DNA from: Motacilla alba alba
Lineage: Eukaryota; Chordata; Aves; Passeriformes; Motacillidae
Direction: 5' to 3'
Assembly: GCF_015832195.1 (NCBI RefSeq)
Contig: NC_052046.1
Coordinates: 22,994,161-23,058,160 of the forward strand
Length of the DNA: 64,000 nucleotides
The notes under the pieces are model-generated. The model had not been told where the DNA came from and did no database searches. It worked only from the letters and a program-made list of their open reading frames with translations. The translations under genes were made by a program, and so were the position numbers. This document shows, one piece after another, positions 35,205 to 47,392 of the stretch (position 1 is its first letter; each line of letters opens with the position of its first letter).

Positions 35205-35826
35205 GTGATGGCTCTTGCTCTCAGGAAAACAGCTCATGGCTTCTCTAGGGCAAAGAAAAGGGCTGACAATCCTCTGGCTGCACTTCATGTGGGGAACTAC
35301 AGATATGGCTTCAGTGAGAAGCTGCCAGAAGCTTCCCCATGTTTGATGCAGCCAGTTCCAGCTTACTTTGAGATGAACTCACTCTGGGCCAAGGCCAATC
35401 CATCAGCAAAGCTGGGAGCACTTCTGGGAAAACATATAAAAGAAGGGGGGGGAAAAAATAAAGCACGCCCACAGAAAGAAAGAAAAAATTCAGATTTGGT
35501 TTATTTTTCTTTATCCTACATTGGATTGATTAGCAATAAAAGAAATTAATATTCCCAGTTTCATATCAGGCAGAAAATACCAGAGTTACACATCTATGTT
35601 TCAGTTGTCTGCAAGAGAATAGAAGATGAAAAAGCCTCTTCATCCCATGGAGGTACGTAATTCTTTCTGAGGCTCAGAGCTCTAGAATGCATGAAAGCCT
35701 GCTGTTTATCCAGGCAAGAATTTCTGCAAATAAAGGGTGGGACTACCAGAAAAGAGAAAGTATTGTTTTGCAGCGCATCATTCTTAAGAGCAATGCCGCT
35801 TCAGTTTGCGGGCCTGCGAGTGACAC
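35205..35826 (+). repeat. Linker A, copy 3 (between cores 3 and 4)
   Basis: Indistinguishable by eye from 26787-27408, including the eight-G run and the TATA box at 35435-35442. Cores 3 and 4 with this linker form the most regular part of the array, with a period of 8417-8418. Confidence 0.65.
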
Positions 35827-37582
35827 GCAGGCGGGGAAGGAAGGCAGATTTGCTTTGGCTTACCCTTAGGCAGGAAAGCAGTAAAACTGGCTGGGTTTTG
35901 CCACACCTGGGACCTAAGTACTAAAACAAGCATCAGGGACATTAGTGTGGAAAAGTAATTCTGTTTGTGTTCCTTTCCTAGAGGAATCCCACAGTCTTTT
36001 GAGATGAGCGTCCAGCTTCTTCAGGGGAGCTGGAAGAGAGACCAAGCAATTCTTCATGCACGTTTGCTACAGAAATGCTGGTGTGCTGTCCCTGTGTGTG
36101 TGTCCCCATCAGTTCCCCTGAAAAACATCCTGTTTCTCCAAGTTTCAAGGAAGGAGTGTTGAGCTGAGAGACAGGCTCAGGAGCCCAAAGGAGGGAAATC
36201 ATCAAGTGACGATATTGGGCACCAATAGGACAATTGAGAAAGGGGGCAGGGTGACAGCGTGCACTTTGAGAGGAAGCTTTGGAGTTGGCTCTCCACTGGA
36301 CGACTTGCAACCTCCAGCTCCTCTCAGAGCCAGAGGAGAGCCAGTGGAAGGAGTCCTTCTGGTTCTCGAGGGCAGGAGGTGTGGTATGGACCCTTGGGCA
36401 GAGCCGGGCTCCTGTGCACGTTCAGCTGGAGGTGCCTACAGAGGAAGCACCGAGAAAACCCAGAGCTGTCCCTGCCCTGCTTTTGCCCATCCAGAGCACT
36501 GATGAGAAATGCCCCGATGGCAAGGTTCTCCGAGCAAACTTGCACCAGAAGAAGTAAAAGGGGCCAAGGTGGCCCATGCCTGTTTCTGTCCCCTGGGTCC
36601 CCTGGGGTTCCATATGGAAGGTTGGGCTGTGCCCGTAGCAACTGCCGTTGTCTCCTACTGCTGCGGCCGTTGGCGGAACACTGCCGGAGCAGCGGTGGAG
36701 CAGCAGCTGCAGGATCTGCTCCTGGGCTGTCCCTGACCAGCCACCTTCTGGACTCAGCGCCAGATCTGGCCTCTGGATCAACGTCCTCGTCTCCTCGTCT
36801 GCCGCCAGGCATCCCCACAGCACTTTGGGACTGTCAACGGTAAGAAAATCCCCCCGTTTGCCCTCAAACCGCTAACAGGATGGCAGGAGGCTCCAGCTGG
36901 CTGTCCCACCAGCCACGACAGACATGGTGTGTGGTCACTTTCCCCAGTCAAGGTTACACGTGAAAGGGGGGGGGGGGGGGGGGGTCCAACTTCTGTAGGA
37001 ATGATGTTTGCCTCCAGGGGAAACACAGACCTTTCCGTAGAGGACGTAGAGAGCTGTCACGGTGCAGCTGCAGATCCTCGTCCACTGACAACCTGATCAA
37101 AAATTCTTGGCACCCATTTAAGCCCTAAAACTATGTTGCGGTGACCCCAAAACAAATTGGTCATTACTGAGGAGTTCAGGGGATCCGTGTCAACAAGTCC
37201 TGGCACGCCCGGCCTCTGCTCACACCTCCTCCAAAGCGTCAAAAACCAGAATGATGGGACTTCTCCTCTGTGATCCCTGTCGTTCAGGGCATGGAAGCAG
37301 TTTGCTGGGCTGGTCCTCCAATACTGACTTTCATCTTCAAAAATGATCTGGTTTCAGCAATTCTTATATACTTACATACTTGCATCACTTACAGATCCAT
37401 GCTATTTTAATATCTTTATAGATTTTTTTTTCTCCCACCCACATTGGATCTCTTTTCTATAGACATATTGGTATAGATTTGTCTATGTTTTTCCGTGTGC
37501 GTAGGGCTGGTCCTGCCTCACGGTCGAAAGGCAGCCCTGAAGTGCCATCTTGAGTGCTCCTTCTCAAGAACACAGTGCCCGT

Positions 37583-37862
37583 ATCACAGAATTTCCTGGG
37601 CTGGAAGGGACTCACAAAGATCATTGAGCCCAGCTCCTGGGCCTGCCCAGGACAGCCTCAAGAATCACACCCTTTGCCCAAGAGCAGTGTCCAAACACTT
37701 TTGGAGCTCTCTCAGACTTGGTGCTGTGACGCCTTCCCTGGGGAGGCTGTTGCAGTGCCCTGCCACCCTCTGGATGAAGGACCTTCTCCTCAAATCCAAC
37801 CTAAGCTTCCACTGGCACATCTTCCATGCCACTCTCTTGGGCCTTCTCACTGGCCCCAAGAC
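37583..37862 (-). mobile_element. CR1 LINE 3' fragment in core 4
   Basis: Same insertion as in core 1. Confidence 0.8.
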
Positions 37863-38106
37863 CGGAGAGAGTGGTGCACGGCCTTCTGCTTCCCCTCTTG
37901 AGGAAAGTGCAGACTGCTAGAGGGTCCTGCCTTGGAAATTCCAAGTGAAAACCCCAGCAATTGCACCAAACTGAGGGGAGCTGGGAGAGAGGAGCTCGTG
38001 GTTTGCAATGGCGAGGATGAGAAGGAAGGCTACGCACACCTCTTGGCAGAACGATTTTTATCTGGAGCATTGTTTTGATCTCTTTCAGGTGGAAAGGAGA
38101 GGCACA

Positions 38107-41100
38107 ATGAAAAGGAAAGCAAGAGCCCACGTTCAGCCGTGAGTTTTGCCATAGGGTTGAAGGAGAGCAAACTTGAGGAATGGCGAGGAGGAGAACTGCT
38201 ATTTCAGAGTCAGGGTGGCATTGCTTCAAGCCTCTGGGTCCACGGGAGGTGTCTCCTGACCACTTGCCTTTCTTAAGTCCACCTCCTTCTTCCTCTAGAC
38301 ACATCAATGTTGGCAGCGACTTTCAGGCCGAGCTCCCTGAGCTGCAGAGCAGACCACCAAGTGAGGATGAAGAGCCTGCAACCCTGGTCTGGAAGCCCTG
38401 GGGGGAAGATGACTCTGACATGGAAAAACCTGACAGAGGTAGCTGTCAAGCTTTTCTTCCACCCCTGAGATACTCGGGTGTGTAAAACGCTCCTTTTTGG
38501 GTAAAAAGGCAGCTTTTTGCAGGCTCTGCATCTCTCCTTGTCTTGCCCATCTTCCCACGTGCAAGTGTTAGAGGCAAGGAGATCGCTCTGCTTTTGCAGC
38601 GGAGCAGGAAAAAGAGCAAGCGTCCTGCTCTCCAAGTTGGTCAGGGCCATTAGCCAGTGGAAGAGGGGAGATTGGCCACCACCTCTTATTACTACGTGGC
38701 GGGGGCCCTTGGTTCAGGTGCCTCTTTCCTTGCTCTCCTTTTCATGCTCTCCAAGCTGCTGTCTGTAGCTCTTGTGCTTTCCTTCTGCCTTGTATGGCAA
38801 CCTTTGCCCTTTCTCAGCTCAAGCCTGACTTTCGGTGGGTTTTTGTTGTGCTTGCAGTAAGAGAACTGTTGGCCATGGCCAGCTCCCGTGGCATTCCCAG
38901 GGCAGCAGCTAACCTGGAGCTCGCCCTGCACTGCCTGCACCAGGCACGCGACAGCGTTCCGGTAAGAAGCGGCTCTTTGGGCGCACAGAAGCGTGGGCAG
39001 GGAATTCACAAGGCCCGGGCACGGGGACAGCCTTTCCTGGCTGCTCTTTGAAGAAGGGAGTTAACAAGAAGCAGAGCACTTGCTGCCTGCTGCGTCTCCT
39101 CCAGCTGCGTCAGGGGTGAGCCCAAACGGCTCCAGCAGGGAGAATATCTCTCCCGGAGGCGCCGGCGGAGGGTCCTGCAGCCTGCTGCCTTGTAAATCTC
39201 CTGGAGATCTGTGTTCTCTAAGACATTTTGAGGGGAAATTCCCTGAAGCCTCAGAGAGCTGAGGCAATGCTGGTGCAGGAGGAGTAAAACCACTGAGTTG
39301 GTGAGCAAAATGCCACTCTTGGGGACCAGGATCAAAGGGCTGGGCAGACAAAAAATGAGGGACTGGGAGCAAATCACAACGTTTGACCCGTATGAGATCC
39401 AGTGGCCTGAATCCCTGAAGAGGCAAAGTGGCTGAAAGGCAGCATTTGTGGGTCTTGCCTCCTTTGTTCGTTGCGGGGCAGCTAGAGCATTTTCCTTTGG
39501 ATCTTGCAGGAGGCTCTGGAGATGTTGCTCTCGGGGGGGCCTCCAACACCGCAAGGCCATCCCTTGGCTGATTATCATTACACAGGTAACCAAAGCAGAG
39601 CTTCTTCCTTCACTGACAGATGCTGCCGTCCCCCTAATTACCGTGCCAAGCATTTCTGCTTAAACCAGTAGTGCTTAAGAGCAGCACAAGGTCCCATCTT
39701 CTCTGGGGGCGGGGAAAGCACCAGCATCTACTCCTTCAGCTTTACTTGTTTTCCAAGCGTTCTCCCTGGGGGGAATGCCTGCTCTTGTCTTCCTTACCTT
39801 CTGAGGGAGCAGACACGTACGCACGTGAATGGTGGCTGGTGTCGATTTTGTTTCGGCAGCCAGTGGGATCTACTTCCAGTGGCTGCAGGGCTGGATTTAC
39901 CTGCTGCTTTCTCTTGCCAGACTCTGATAGATGGACACCTGAGGAGAAGGAGTCCTTCCAAAAGGCTCTCCACACCTACGGCAAGGATTTTCACCTCATC
40001 CAGAAGCAGGTAAGGCCATAGGACATTCTTTACCCCGGCAGATCATCAGAAGGAAATGTCGATCATTTCTGCCACCAAATACTGGACTTCAGCCCCTGTC
40101 TTCTCAAGTACCAAAAATGTTAAACTAGTAACAAAACGGGACATCGACGGCCTGCGTGAAAATGATGATCCTGCCTCTCCAGCCCTTTTCTCCAAGCTGT
40201 TCTGGGAGACGAAGCTTTATTCTGTCAGACTTGTCTCACAGGTGTGCTGGTGCTCCCACAAGACATTGTGCTGGGCTAACTGGAGTGACCGGGGGAAAGA
40301 AGAACTCTGCTAGACTGTAGTTATGATATTTTGTTAGGAATTTCTTCTCCTGAGAAACTGAGAAGGCCTCAGGAACAAATGTAAACCAATTGTTATCTGC
40401 GACTCTGGAATGCAGCAGGTGCTTCCTTGATTGGTCAATGTGAGATGTTTCTACTTACTGACCAATCAAGGAAGCAGCAGCTCTCGGACTCTCTGGGAGA
40501 CACAAGCCTTTGTTATTCATTCCTTTCTATTCCCGTCTCGCCTTCTAATACATCCTTTCTCTCTGTTCTTTTAATACCGTTTTAGTGTGGCATTTTTAAC
40601 ATAATATATATCATAATATAAGAAACCAGCCTCCTAAAACATGGAGTCAAGATTTCTCTGTCTCTTCACCAAATCCTGGCTGCCCTGAAGACATCACATC
40701 ACTAGATGGATTTGTTGTTGATCTCTGCATTACGTGTGTTACCACGTAGCATCATACACGGCTTACTGCATTGCATAATGCCTCTCTTACTCCATATGGA
40801 TTTAATTTTACACCCCACTCAATTTACTCCCCGATTTTACCTCCTCCTTTACTCCAGATTCTACTTTTTCTCCAATGCACCCTACAGGATGGCCATTTTA
40901 GATGCCTTCTTTTTCTCTTCACAACAGATCCAGAGTAAGACCGTGGCACAGTGTGTGGAGTACTACTACTCCTGGAAAAAAGAGCATAAACTTGCCAAAC
41001 TTGCCAGCACTCCTGCTCAGGTGAGCGGGAAGAAAATCGAGACATGCCGGGGCGGGGGGGGGGGGGGGGGGGCAAGAAACTGGGAGAAGGGGAGAAAACC

Positions 41101-42618
41101 CGCTGGCGAGCCATGCGAGACGCCGCTTTGCCAGCATCCCATCGTCCCACACACCGGGAAAGGCGCGGCAGATGCTGCTCCAGGGCTTCGTTGTGCCGCT
41201 GCCCCGAAATATTCCGGAGCATAACTTTGACCCAACAAAGCTGCACCGCCACCCAAGTGGGCTTTGACTCTCTACAGATTGGTTTCTCAAGGTCTGGCAC
41301 CCTCGCTGATTCCAATCAGAGCCCTAATTTAATTCCCCACCGCTTGCTAACATCAGCCACCCGGGCTGCGTTCATGGAGATGCCGCAGATTTTCAGGGAT
41401 CTTCCGTAGCATCCCAGCGTACTCCCCAAGAACAAGCTGCCGGTGCTGTGGCTCCGCTAAAACTTTCCTTACTGGCAAGCAGCAATTTGGTTCACACACA
41501 CACACACACACAGAGAGAGAGATTGAGAGTATTTTGGTAGAAAATGGGCAACCATGTGTCTTCCCTAATTTGACTGAATTCAAAACCCATTCCCTAGACA
41601 TTTGTGGAGGAAAACCAGAGAGAAATAGATGTTAGGCAGAGAGGTATAAATAAGAGATGTAGAACTGTAGATCCCCACGTATTTATCCCACTGCTTTGGG
41701 CTGGAGAGAAGAGGAGTATTTTCCTCCCAGTGCTGGGTTGGCAGCCCGCCGCAGCCCACTGCCAAATCCAGCCGTTTTCTCAGCTCTTCAGGGTTTGGAG
41801 GAATTTGCTTAGGCCAATAGATTTTTTGTGCTGGAGGCTCTGATTTCCAGCTTTCTGAGAGGAAGGAAGCATTGATAAGGATTCTTTGATTTCCAGACTG
41901 TGGGCGAACCAAAGAGGAGCAAAAGCCCTCCCAGAAAGGAGAATGGGGAGACAGGGAAGAGAAGCCGCAAGAGGGCTCGCAGCGCGGACTGTCCCTGCTG
42001 CCAACCGCGCCAGCCGCCCCATTCGGCGGGAGGCCCCTTTCCGTGCGGGCAGTGCAAACGGTGCGCAAGTTCCTCCTCTTTCTGCTCAAAGCCGCGCCTT
42101 TGGACTAAAACGGGCTGACCGTTTTCAAAGGCACCACAGGGGAAGCTGAGGGCACTTGGAGGATCGCCCCTCGCAGCCGTGCTCAAGCTTACAAGCCACT
42201 TTAAACCCAAAGGGCTTGGTTAAAACCCAGCATTCCAAATGAAACCTTGCCGTGCCCCAGCAAGACTCAATTCATACAAGCGGGAATAGAGACATCAAAC
42301 CTTGGTTTGATGCTGCTGATCAAATTGAAAATAGGATGAAGCAAAAGGAGGAAGACATTTCAAGGAATTGGAACAAGAAAGATCAGACTCATGGTGCTGA
42401 TCAATTTACAAATGTGCCGCAGCCTGCAAAGACAGAAATTCATCCTGAAACGCAGGTCTCGGCGCTTGGATTAATGGTGTGTATTAGGTTAACAATGGAT
42501 GGTTTGTTTCCTGTCTTCCAGGGTGTTTGAAACCATGAAGGAAAGGAACAAACACAGGAGAAGACATCGGCCACGGAAGGAAGCAGAGCCTCTCCCCAAG
42601 AAGAAAAGACCCAATTAG
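38107..42618 (+). CDS. ELM2-SANT-C2H2 zinc-finger protein, array copy 4 (Gly89Asp)
   Basis: Exons: 38089-38138 (ATG at 38107), 38299-38438, 38858-38961, 39510-39585, 39921-40009, 40928-41020, 41897-42060, 42522-42618. Same 264-residue architecture as the other copies. It has the only amino-acid difference I found in the family: G to A at 38951 makes Gly89 an Asp in the LHCLHQARG stretch that ends the ELM2-type helix. In relatives this position is usually Gly in an ARG(D/S) turn, so the change may weaken the fold, or it may be neutral. It is preceded by linker A and followed by linker B. Confidence 0.82.
40316..40701 (+). mobile_element. Short solo LTR in intron 5 of gene 4
   Basis: Same element and inverted repeat as in core 1. 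Strand uncertain. Confidence 0.65.
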
Positions 42619-42716
42619 CCCTGCAGTCGTCCAGGGCTAGCCTAGAGTTAGGCGTCAGGAGGACTAGATAGAATTAAGATTGTTTTTTAAGTCTTTAGGG
42701 TTGTTTATTCTTCCAC

Positions 42717-43082
42717 TTAGTTTGCGTGATAGGAATCTCACCAGTTACTAGTTAAGATTCATTACTATTATTAACGATTAGCATTAGTAGTATTAGTAGA
42801 TTTGTCAGTAAGAGCTTTGGTGTTCTCTATGCTCCCTCTTTTGTCATTTTGCCTTTGTTGAGACACAATCTGTCTTTATCATTAAACCAACTTTGCGTGA
42901 TAGGAATCTTAGTTTGCGTGATAGGAATCTCACCAGTTACTAGTTAAGATTCATTACTATTATTAACGATTAGCATTAGTAGTATTAGTAGATTTGTCAG
43001 TAAGAGCTTTGGTGTTCTCTGTGCTCCCTCTTTTGTCATTTTGCCTTTGTTGAGACACAATCTGTCTTTATCATTAAACCAA
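42717..43082 (+). repeat. Duplicated 3' segment with ATTAAA signals, core 4
   Basis: Copies at 42717-42890 and 42909-43082. Here both halves read TAGTATTAGTAG, whereas the first half in cores 1-3 reads TAGTATTGGTAG. This is consistent with local conversion between the two halves. Confidence 0.8.
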
Positions 43083-43628
43083 AGTTTGTTCCATTTTGTC
43101 TTTTTGTCTGTATGAAATCACTCAAGCAATGTTTGTTCCATTTGCCTGGTGTTGCGAGCAGGGCACTTGCCCTGAGAGAAGAATCTGGGCGCATGAGTCC
43201 TCCCCTAGGCCCAGCCCCTTGCTCAGCTGGCAGGACTTACAAAGGTGTGTCTCCATTCCTGCCCATGAAATAACGGTGGGGCTTCATCCGCTGATGCCTA
43301 AAAATCTCGGCTGGGAGTGGAAAGGGAGGCTTGCTTTAATTCCATAAATTGGATCTAAATGAGTGGTGTTGTCTCACCATAGTTCCTGGGATAAAAGCAG
43401 CCGGTTGAGTCCTTTTTGTTGCCCAGCAACACAAGACTTGGTTTCATTTTGGGGGACAGATGGACTTGACCACCTTCGAGGACGTTTCTAATTTCTCCGA
43501 TTGTACAAAATAAATATCCACCTGCACCACAAAGACATCAGTAGTTCAGTTTCAGTTTCTCTTTAAAGGACCAGTCTCCCGCTCTGGGCCTCCACCAATC
43601 CCCTTAGCTAAAGCAGAGCGGGCGTGAT

Positions 43629-44996
43629 CGTTGTCCTCTCACTTCTCACAGCTTTGGTATTTGCATCAAAGAACAATCCAACTTGTTGTCGTCTTATTGC
43701 AAAAGTTCCACACCTTCTTGGTGATTTCTCATGGGCAGCTCCTCACAGCACAGACTCCTCCTTCTTCTTCTTCTTCTTCTTCACCTTCTTCTTCTTCACA
43801 GCACAGCCAACAAACTCCAGCTCACCACTCAACCAGTTAACCCACTCTTTTGTAGCACTCATCCTCATTGGATACAGCTGTGGCCTGTTAAGGGCAGGCC
43901 TGTTCCTAATCTTTGGTGATTAGTACAGCTGCAACTCCTCAGGGGTGAGATTACCTACTGCACTGTTATGTTTGCCCAGTTATCCAATCACAATAAAAAA
44001 ACCAAACAGAATTAAATGTAGCAGCAATTTTAATGAAGTAGTTTAGAATAGATAAAAGTGAATACACTCAAAATGTAGGCAGTACAATTTGGTTAAAATG
44101 AGGTATAATCTGGTTCTTATAATAGCGCATAAGCAAAAATTACCGCAGGGTACGGGGTGCGTGGGTTTTGGGACCCCTGCCACCTCACGTACAAGGTCGT
44201 TAAATTACAGTTCCCCTTTTTTTATGCCGTGTACCATCACCATCTCCTCCCATTTTCGATTCGTCACAATCCTATCTCCACCCTCATCATCATCTTCATC
44301 ACGCATGCGCCACCATCTCTTTTAGGTGGTCGCACCATTCTTTGGGGGTCGTCTGAGGAAGGCTTCTCCTCTTCCTCAGGTGTCCTTTATTTCACCTTTG
44401 GATTACACATGCGCACTAAGCTGGTATAATATGAGCCAAACCTAACATTATATAAGCCAATGCCATGTTCTAACATTAAAGCAATAAATCTCATACAATT
44501 AACATGTTCCTGATTTCCACCCAAGTTTTCCCTTTTTTTCCAGATAAATTTAGTAATACTTATCTCTTACTCCTTCCTGTCTTGAACATCTGCAAGAGAA
44601 AGAGGGGGGATGGATCCCTCCCCTGGCATTTCACTTTTTAACCATTTTGTTATCTCCAAATATTAATTACAGTATCAATATTGATCACTGTTTCAATTTT
44701 TGTCAGCACGAATCACACCTATTTATCACATGTGCTATTCTTATTTTCTTACATTCTATCCCCTCACACAAGCTCCCTCTTTTATCTAGCCCAGCAAATG
44801 GCGCTGCCTAGCAAGGTTTTGGTAGCAGGGGCTGTGGAGGACGGAGAGGGGGCCAGGGAGGGGGGGGAGTTGCCAGGCTGGTTCTGGGAAGCCAACCCAA
44901 GCTTGCCCTTGTCTGATGGAGCCAGGGCAGCTGGGATTTGGAGCCTACAAAGTACCTGCAATGCAGCGGGCCCTGTCACAGCTGCCCCCTCGGTTT
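43629..44996. repeat. Linker B, copy 2 (after core 4)
   Basis: Same sequence as 17529-18999 with substitutions (for example GCATCAAAG for GCACCAAAG), a 6-bp insertion near 43863, a contracted CTT tract and one base fewer near 44953. It leads into the truncated fifth core. Confidence 0.6.
43759..43797. repeat. (CTT)n microsatellite, short allele, in linker B
   Basis: About 39 bases, against nearly 150 at 17659-17806. Confidence 0.95.
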
Positions 44997-45215
44997 GCAG
45001 GCGGGGAAGGAAGGCAGATTTGCTTTGGCTTACCCTTAGGCAGGAAAGCAGTAAAACTGGCTGGGTTTTGCCACACCTGGGACCTAAGTACTAAAACAAG
45101 CATAAGGGACATTAGTGTGGAAAAGTAATTCTGGTAGTGTTAGTAAGTTAGAGGAATCCCAGAGTGTTTGAGATGAACACCTTTGGTTCTTTACGGGAGC
45201 TGGAAGAGAGACACA
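44997..45215 (+). repeat. Truncated fifth core, array right edge
   Basis: 44997-45132 matches the start of cores 3 and 4 almost exactly (GCAGGCGGGG through AAAAGTAATTCTG). From 45133 the text diverges but still aligns with the core (AGAGGAATCCCAGAGTGTTTGAGATGA, then GGGAGCTGGAAGAGAGAC), and resemblance ends near 45215. The array therefore fades into older, diverged homologous sequence on this side, unlike its abrupt left edge. Confidence 0.75.
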
Positions 45216-46985
45216 CTTAGAAATTCTGCATTACCTTTTAAAATCTGTGATTGCTTTAATACATTTCCCCTTCCCACAGACTTCTATTCTGAATGTTTTC
45301 ATTATTTGGAGTGTTCCAGGTATTAGGTTTTGATACATTTTTTGCCTTATAAGATTGTTATTACTGTGATTCACTCTCTCTATATTAATATGTATTTTTA
45401 TCTGCTTACAAACAAAATCTTGCCCTAAAACTCCATCATCTTTAAATATTAGGCTAAGATGAGTTTTAAAAATTATTTTAGTTTTTGTATGTTGGAGGTA
45501 GCCATTTTATTAGATTTTAAAGCTGTTCTTTTGCAGCCACGAGAGACCTAATATTTAAGGTAGATGTTCTCATGTGCCTATCTTCATGTAACAGTTGATG
45601 TTAATGTTTTTCCTATTACATCCTAATTTGTGTTGCTCCATATGTCTTCCTGCTTTCACATTACTTCTACACCTAAATAACTTTCTAAGTAAGAAAAAGT
45701 CTATATTAGCTATGTACTTAGAATAACAAAAATACAAATCAAATGGCTCCACACATGAACTGAGAAATAAAGAAACCAAAGATATAGCATATGGTAATTA
45801 TAATAAATGGCTCAACAAAAAATTTGTAAAATTAGTACCTCATCACTCATTTTGATTTGTCTGTCTTATTTAGATGGAGATGTCTCACCACTTTGCTGTA
45901 ATTTAGCTTTAATAACATCTCTGTTAAGTAGATGCCTGTTGAACAGACAAGCATTACTTAAATAATGACACTTCAGCAGTGAATTAACTTTCTCCTATGC
46001 AATTAAGTAGCTGTCCATCACATTTATCAGCTCACTAAATCATCTTTCTGTATCTTCATTATTATGTATTAGCTATGTACAGTGGTAGCCACATAGTAAC
46101 TCCTTTCCTGTACTAGGTTTGAGTCCTTTACATACTGATGGTACTGAGGAGGAGAGAGAGGATAGTAGTAACTACTCAAAAATCTGAGGATCGGTGATTT
46201 CTGGAGTTATGAAAAACAAAGGCATGTACTTGACTTACACAGTAATAAAATGCTAGGTTATTATAATTGTGTCTTTTATCTACAGCTGCTTTACTCACAT
46301 TGCATGCACATCTACAAGCTTCATATTCTGCTCCAGATTTGTCAAACTCAGGTTAATTTTATTTTGCAGTGTTTGTTTTGGGATGGAGACCAGGGAGAAT
46401 AGGACAAAAAATGTATGACGCTTTCTTCAAATTCTTCCATGTTACTTACAGTAAATGTTTTCTAAAACCTGAAATTCACAGAATCACATTTGTAAAGGGT
46501 AAGGTAAAATTTTCAGTTCATTGATTTAGATTTCTCATGTACCATGGACCATAAAGCTTTATATGGTTAATCCAGATTTAAGCCAAACACATGGAGTTTA
46601 AACCAAACAAGTGGAGAAGAAAGTAACCATTTTGTTTTCATCTGAATACGCTTTTAAATTTGTTTTTTGTTCCAGTGATTAACTACTACAATTTTGATGA
46701 AGAAATGGCTTATTTTCTATTTTATGGCTTTAATTTAAATTCATTACTGTTGTGCTTACCTTGGATAACTCCATTCTTTTTTACCATTTATTTTGCCCTG
46801 ATAACATACAAGTACATCTTAATAAAGTAATCTTTCATTTTTCTTTTGACTGGTTGCCCAGTCAAACTGAACTGATAAAATTCTAAGTTTCTCTATGGTT
46901 TTATCTTTTCTTTAGAGTTGTTGAAAAGTTTTGTTTAGTCTCTTTCGTACCTTTCTTCACTGAAACACACTGATTATTTAAGTGG
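45216..46985. other. AT-rich flank right of the array, no gene recognised
   Basis: No exon chain, repeat boundary or RNA gene is visible. Confidence 0.5.
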
Positions 46986-47392
46986 ATGGGCCACTGGTGG
47001 TCACCTAGCCCAGCCTCTCTGCTCAAGCATGGTCCACTGCACCAATGGTACTCAGGATGCTGACAGCTTTTGAATATCTCTGGAGAAGGACACTCCACAC
47101 CCTCTCTGGTCAACCTGTTCCAGTGCACGGTCATCTGCACAGTAAATAAGTTCTTTGTCATGTTCAGGTGGAACTTCCTGAGCATAAGTTTCTGACCTAT
47201 TGCCTCTTGGTCCTATTGTTCAGCACCACTAAGACGAGCTGGTGCATCTCCCTGGCACTTTCCCTTCAAGTACTGATGGACATTGATGAGGTCCCCTCTC
47301 AGTTCTATCTCTGTGAGGCTGAACAGGCCCAGCTCCCTCTGCCTTTCCTCATAAGAGAGGAAACCTCAACCTGCTGGCAGTGCTAAGCTGTC
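46986..47392 (-). mobile_element. Decayed CR1 LINE fragment
   Basis: Antisense CR1 text is recognisable (GGTCAACCTGTTCCAGTGCA, then GAGGTCCCCTCTCAG, GAGGCTGAACAGGCCCAGCTC, CCTTTCCTCATAAGAGAGG). The 3'-terminal octamers are missing and many substitutions are present, so this is an old, truncated copy. Confidence 0.8.

Larger units (their letters stand above)
27409..35209 (+). repeat. Tandem array core unit 3
   Basis: Collinear with the other cores. It shares with core 4 the one-base deletion GGTGCCTACAG (near 28019), GCAGGCGGGG at the start, and longer G runs (20 G at 28548-28567). Confidence 0.95.
35827..43628 (+). repeat. Tandem array core unit 4
   Basis: Closest to core 3 (shared one-base deletion and GCAGGCGGGG start). 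Private changes include GGTGTGTGGTCAC near 36925, a Gly-to-Asp codon change at 38951 and two substitutions in intron 7 near 42379 and 42417. The G run at 36966-36984 has 19 G. Confidence 0.95.

Noticed and set aside
9113..45215. CRISPR array or phage-like repeat system
   Set aside because: The repeats are kilobase-sized segmental duplications with introns in a vertebrate genome; there are no short repeat-spacer units.
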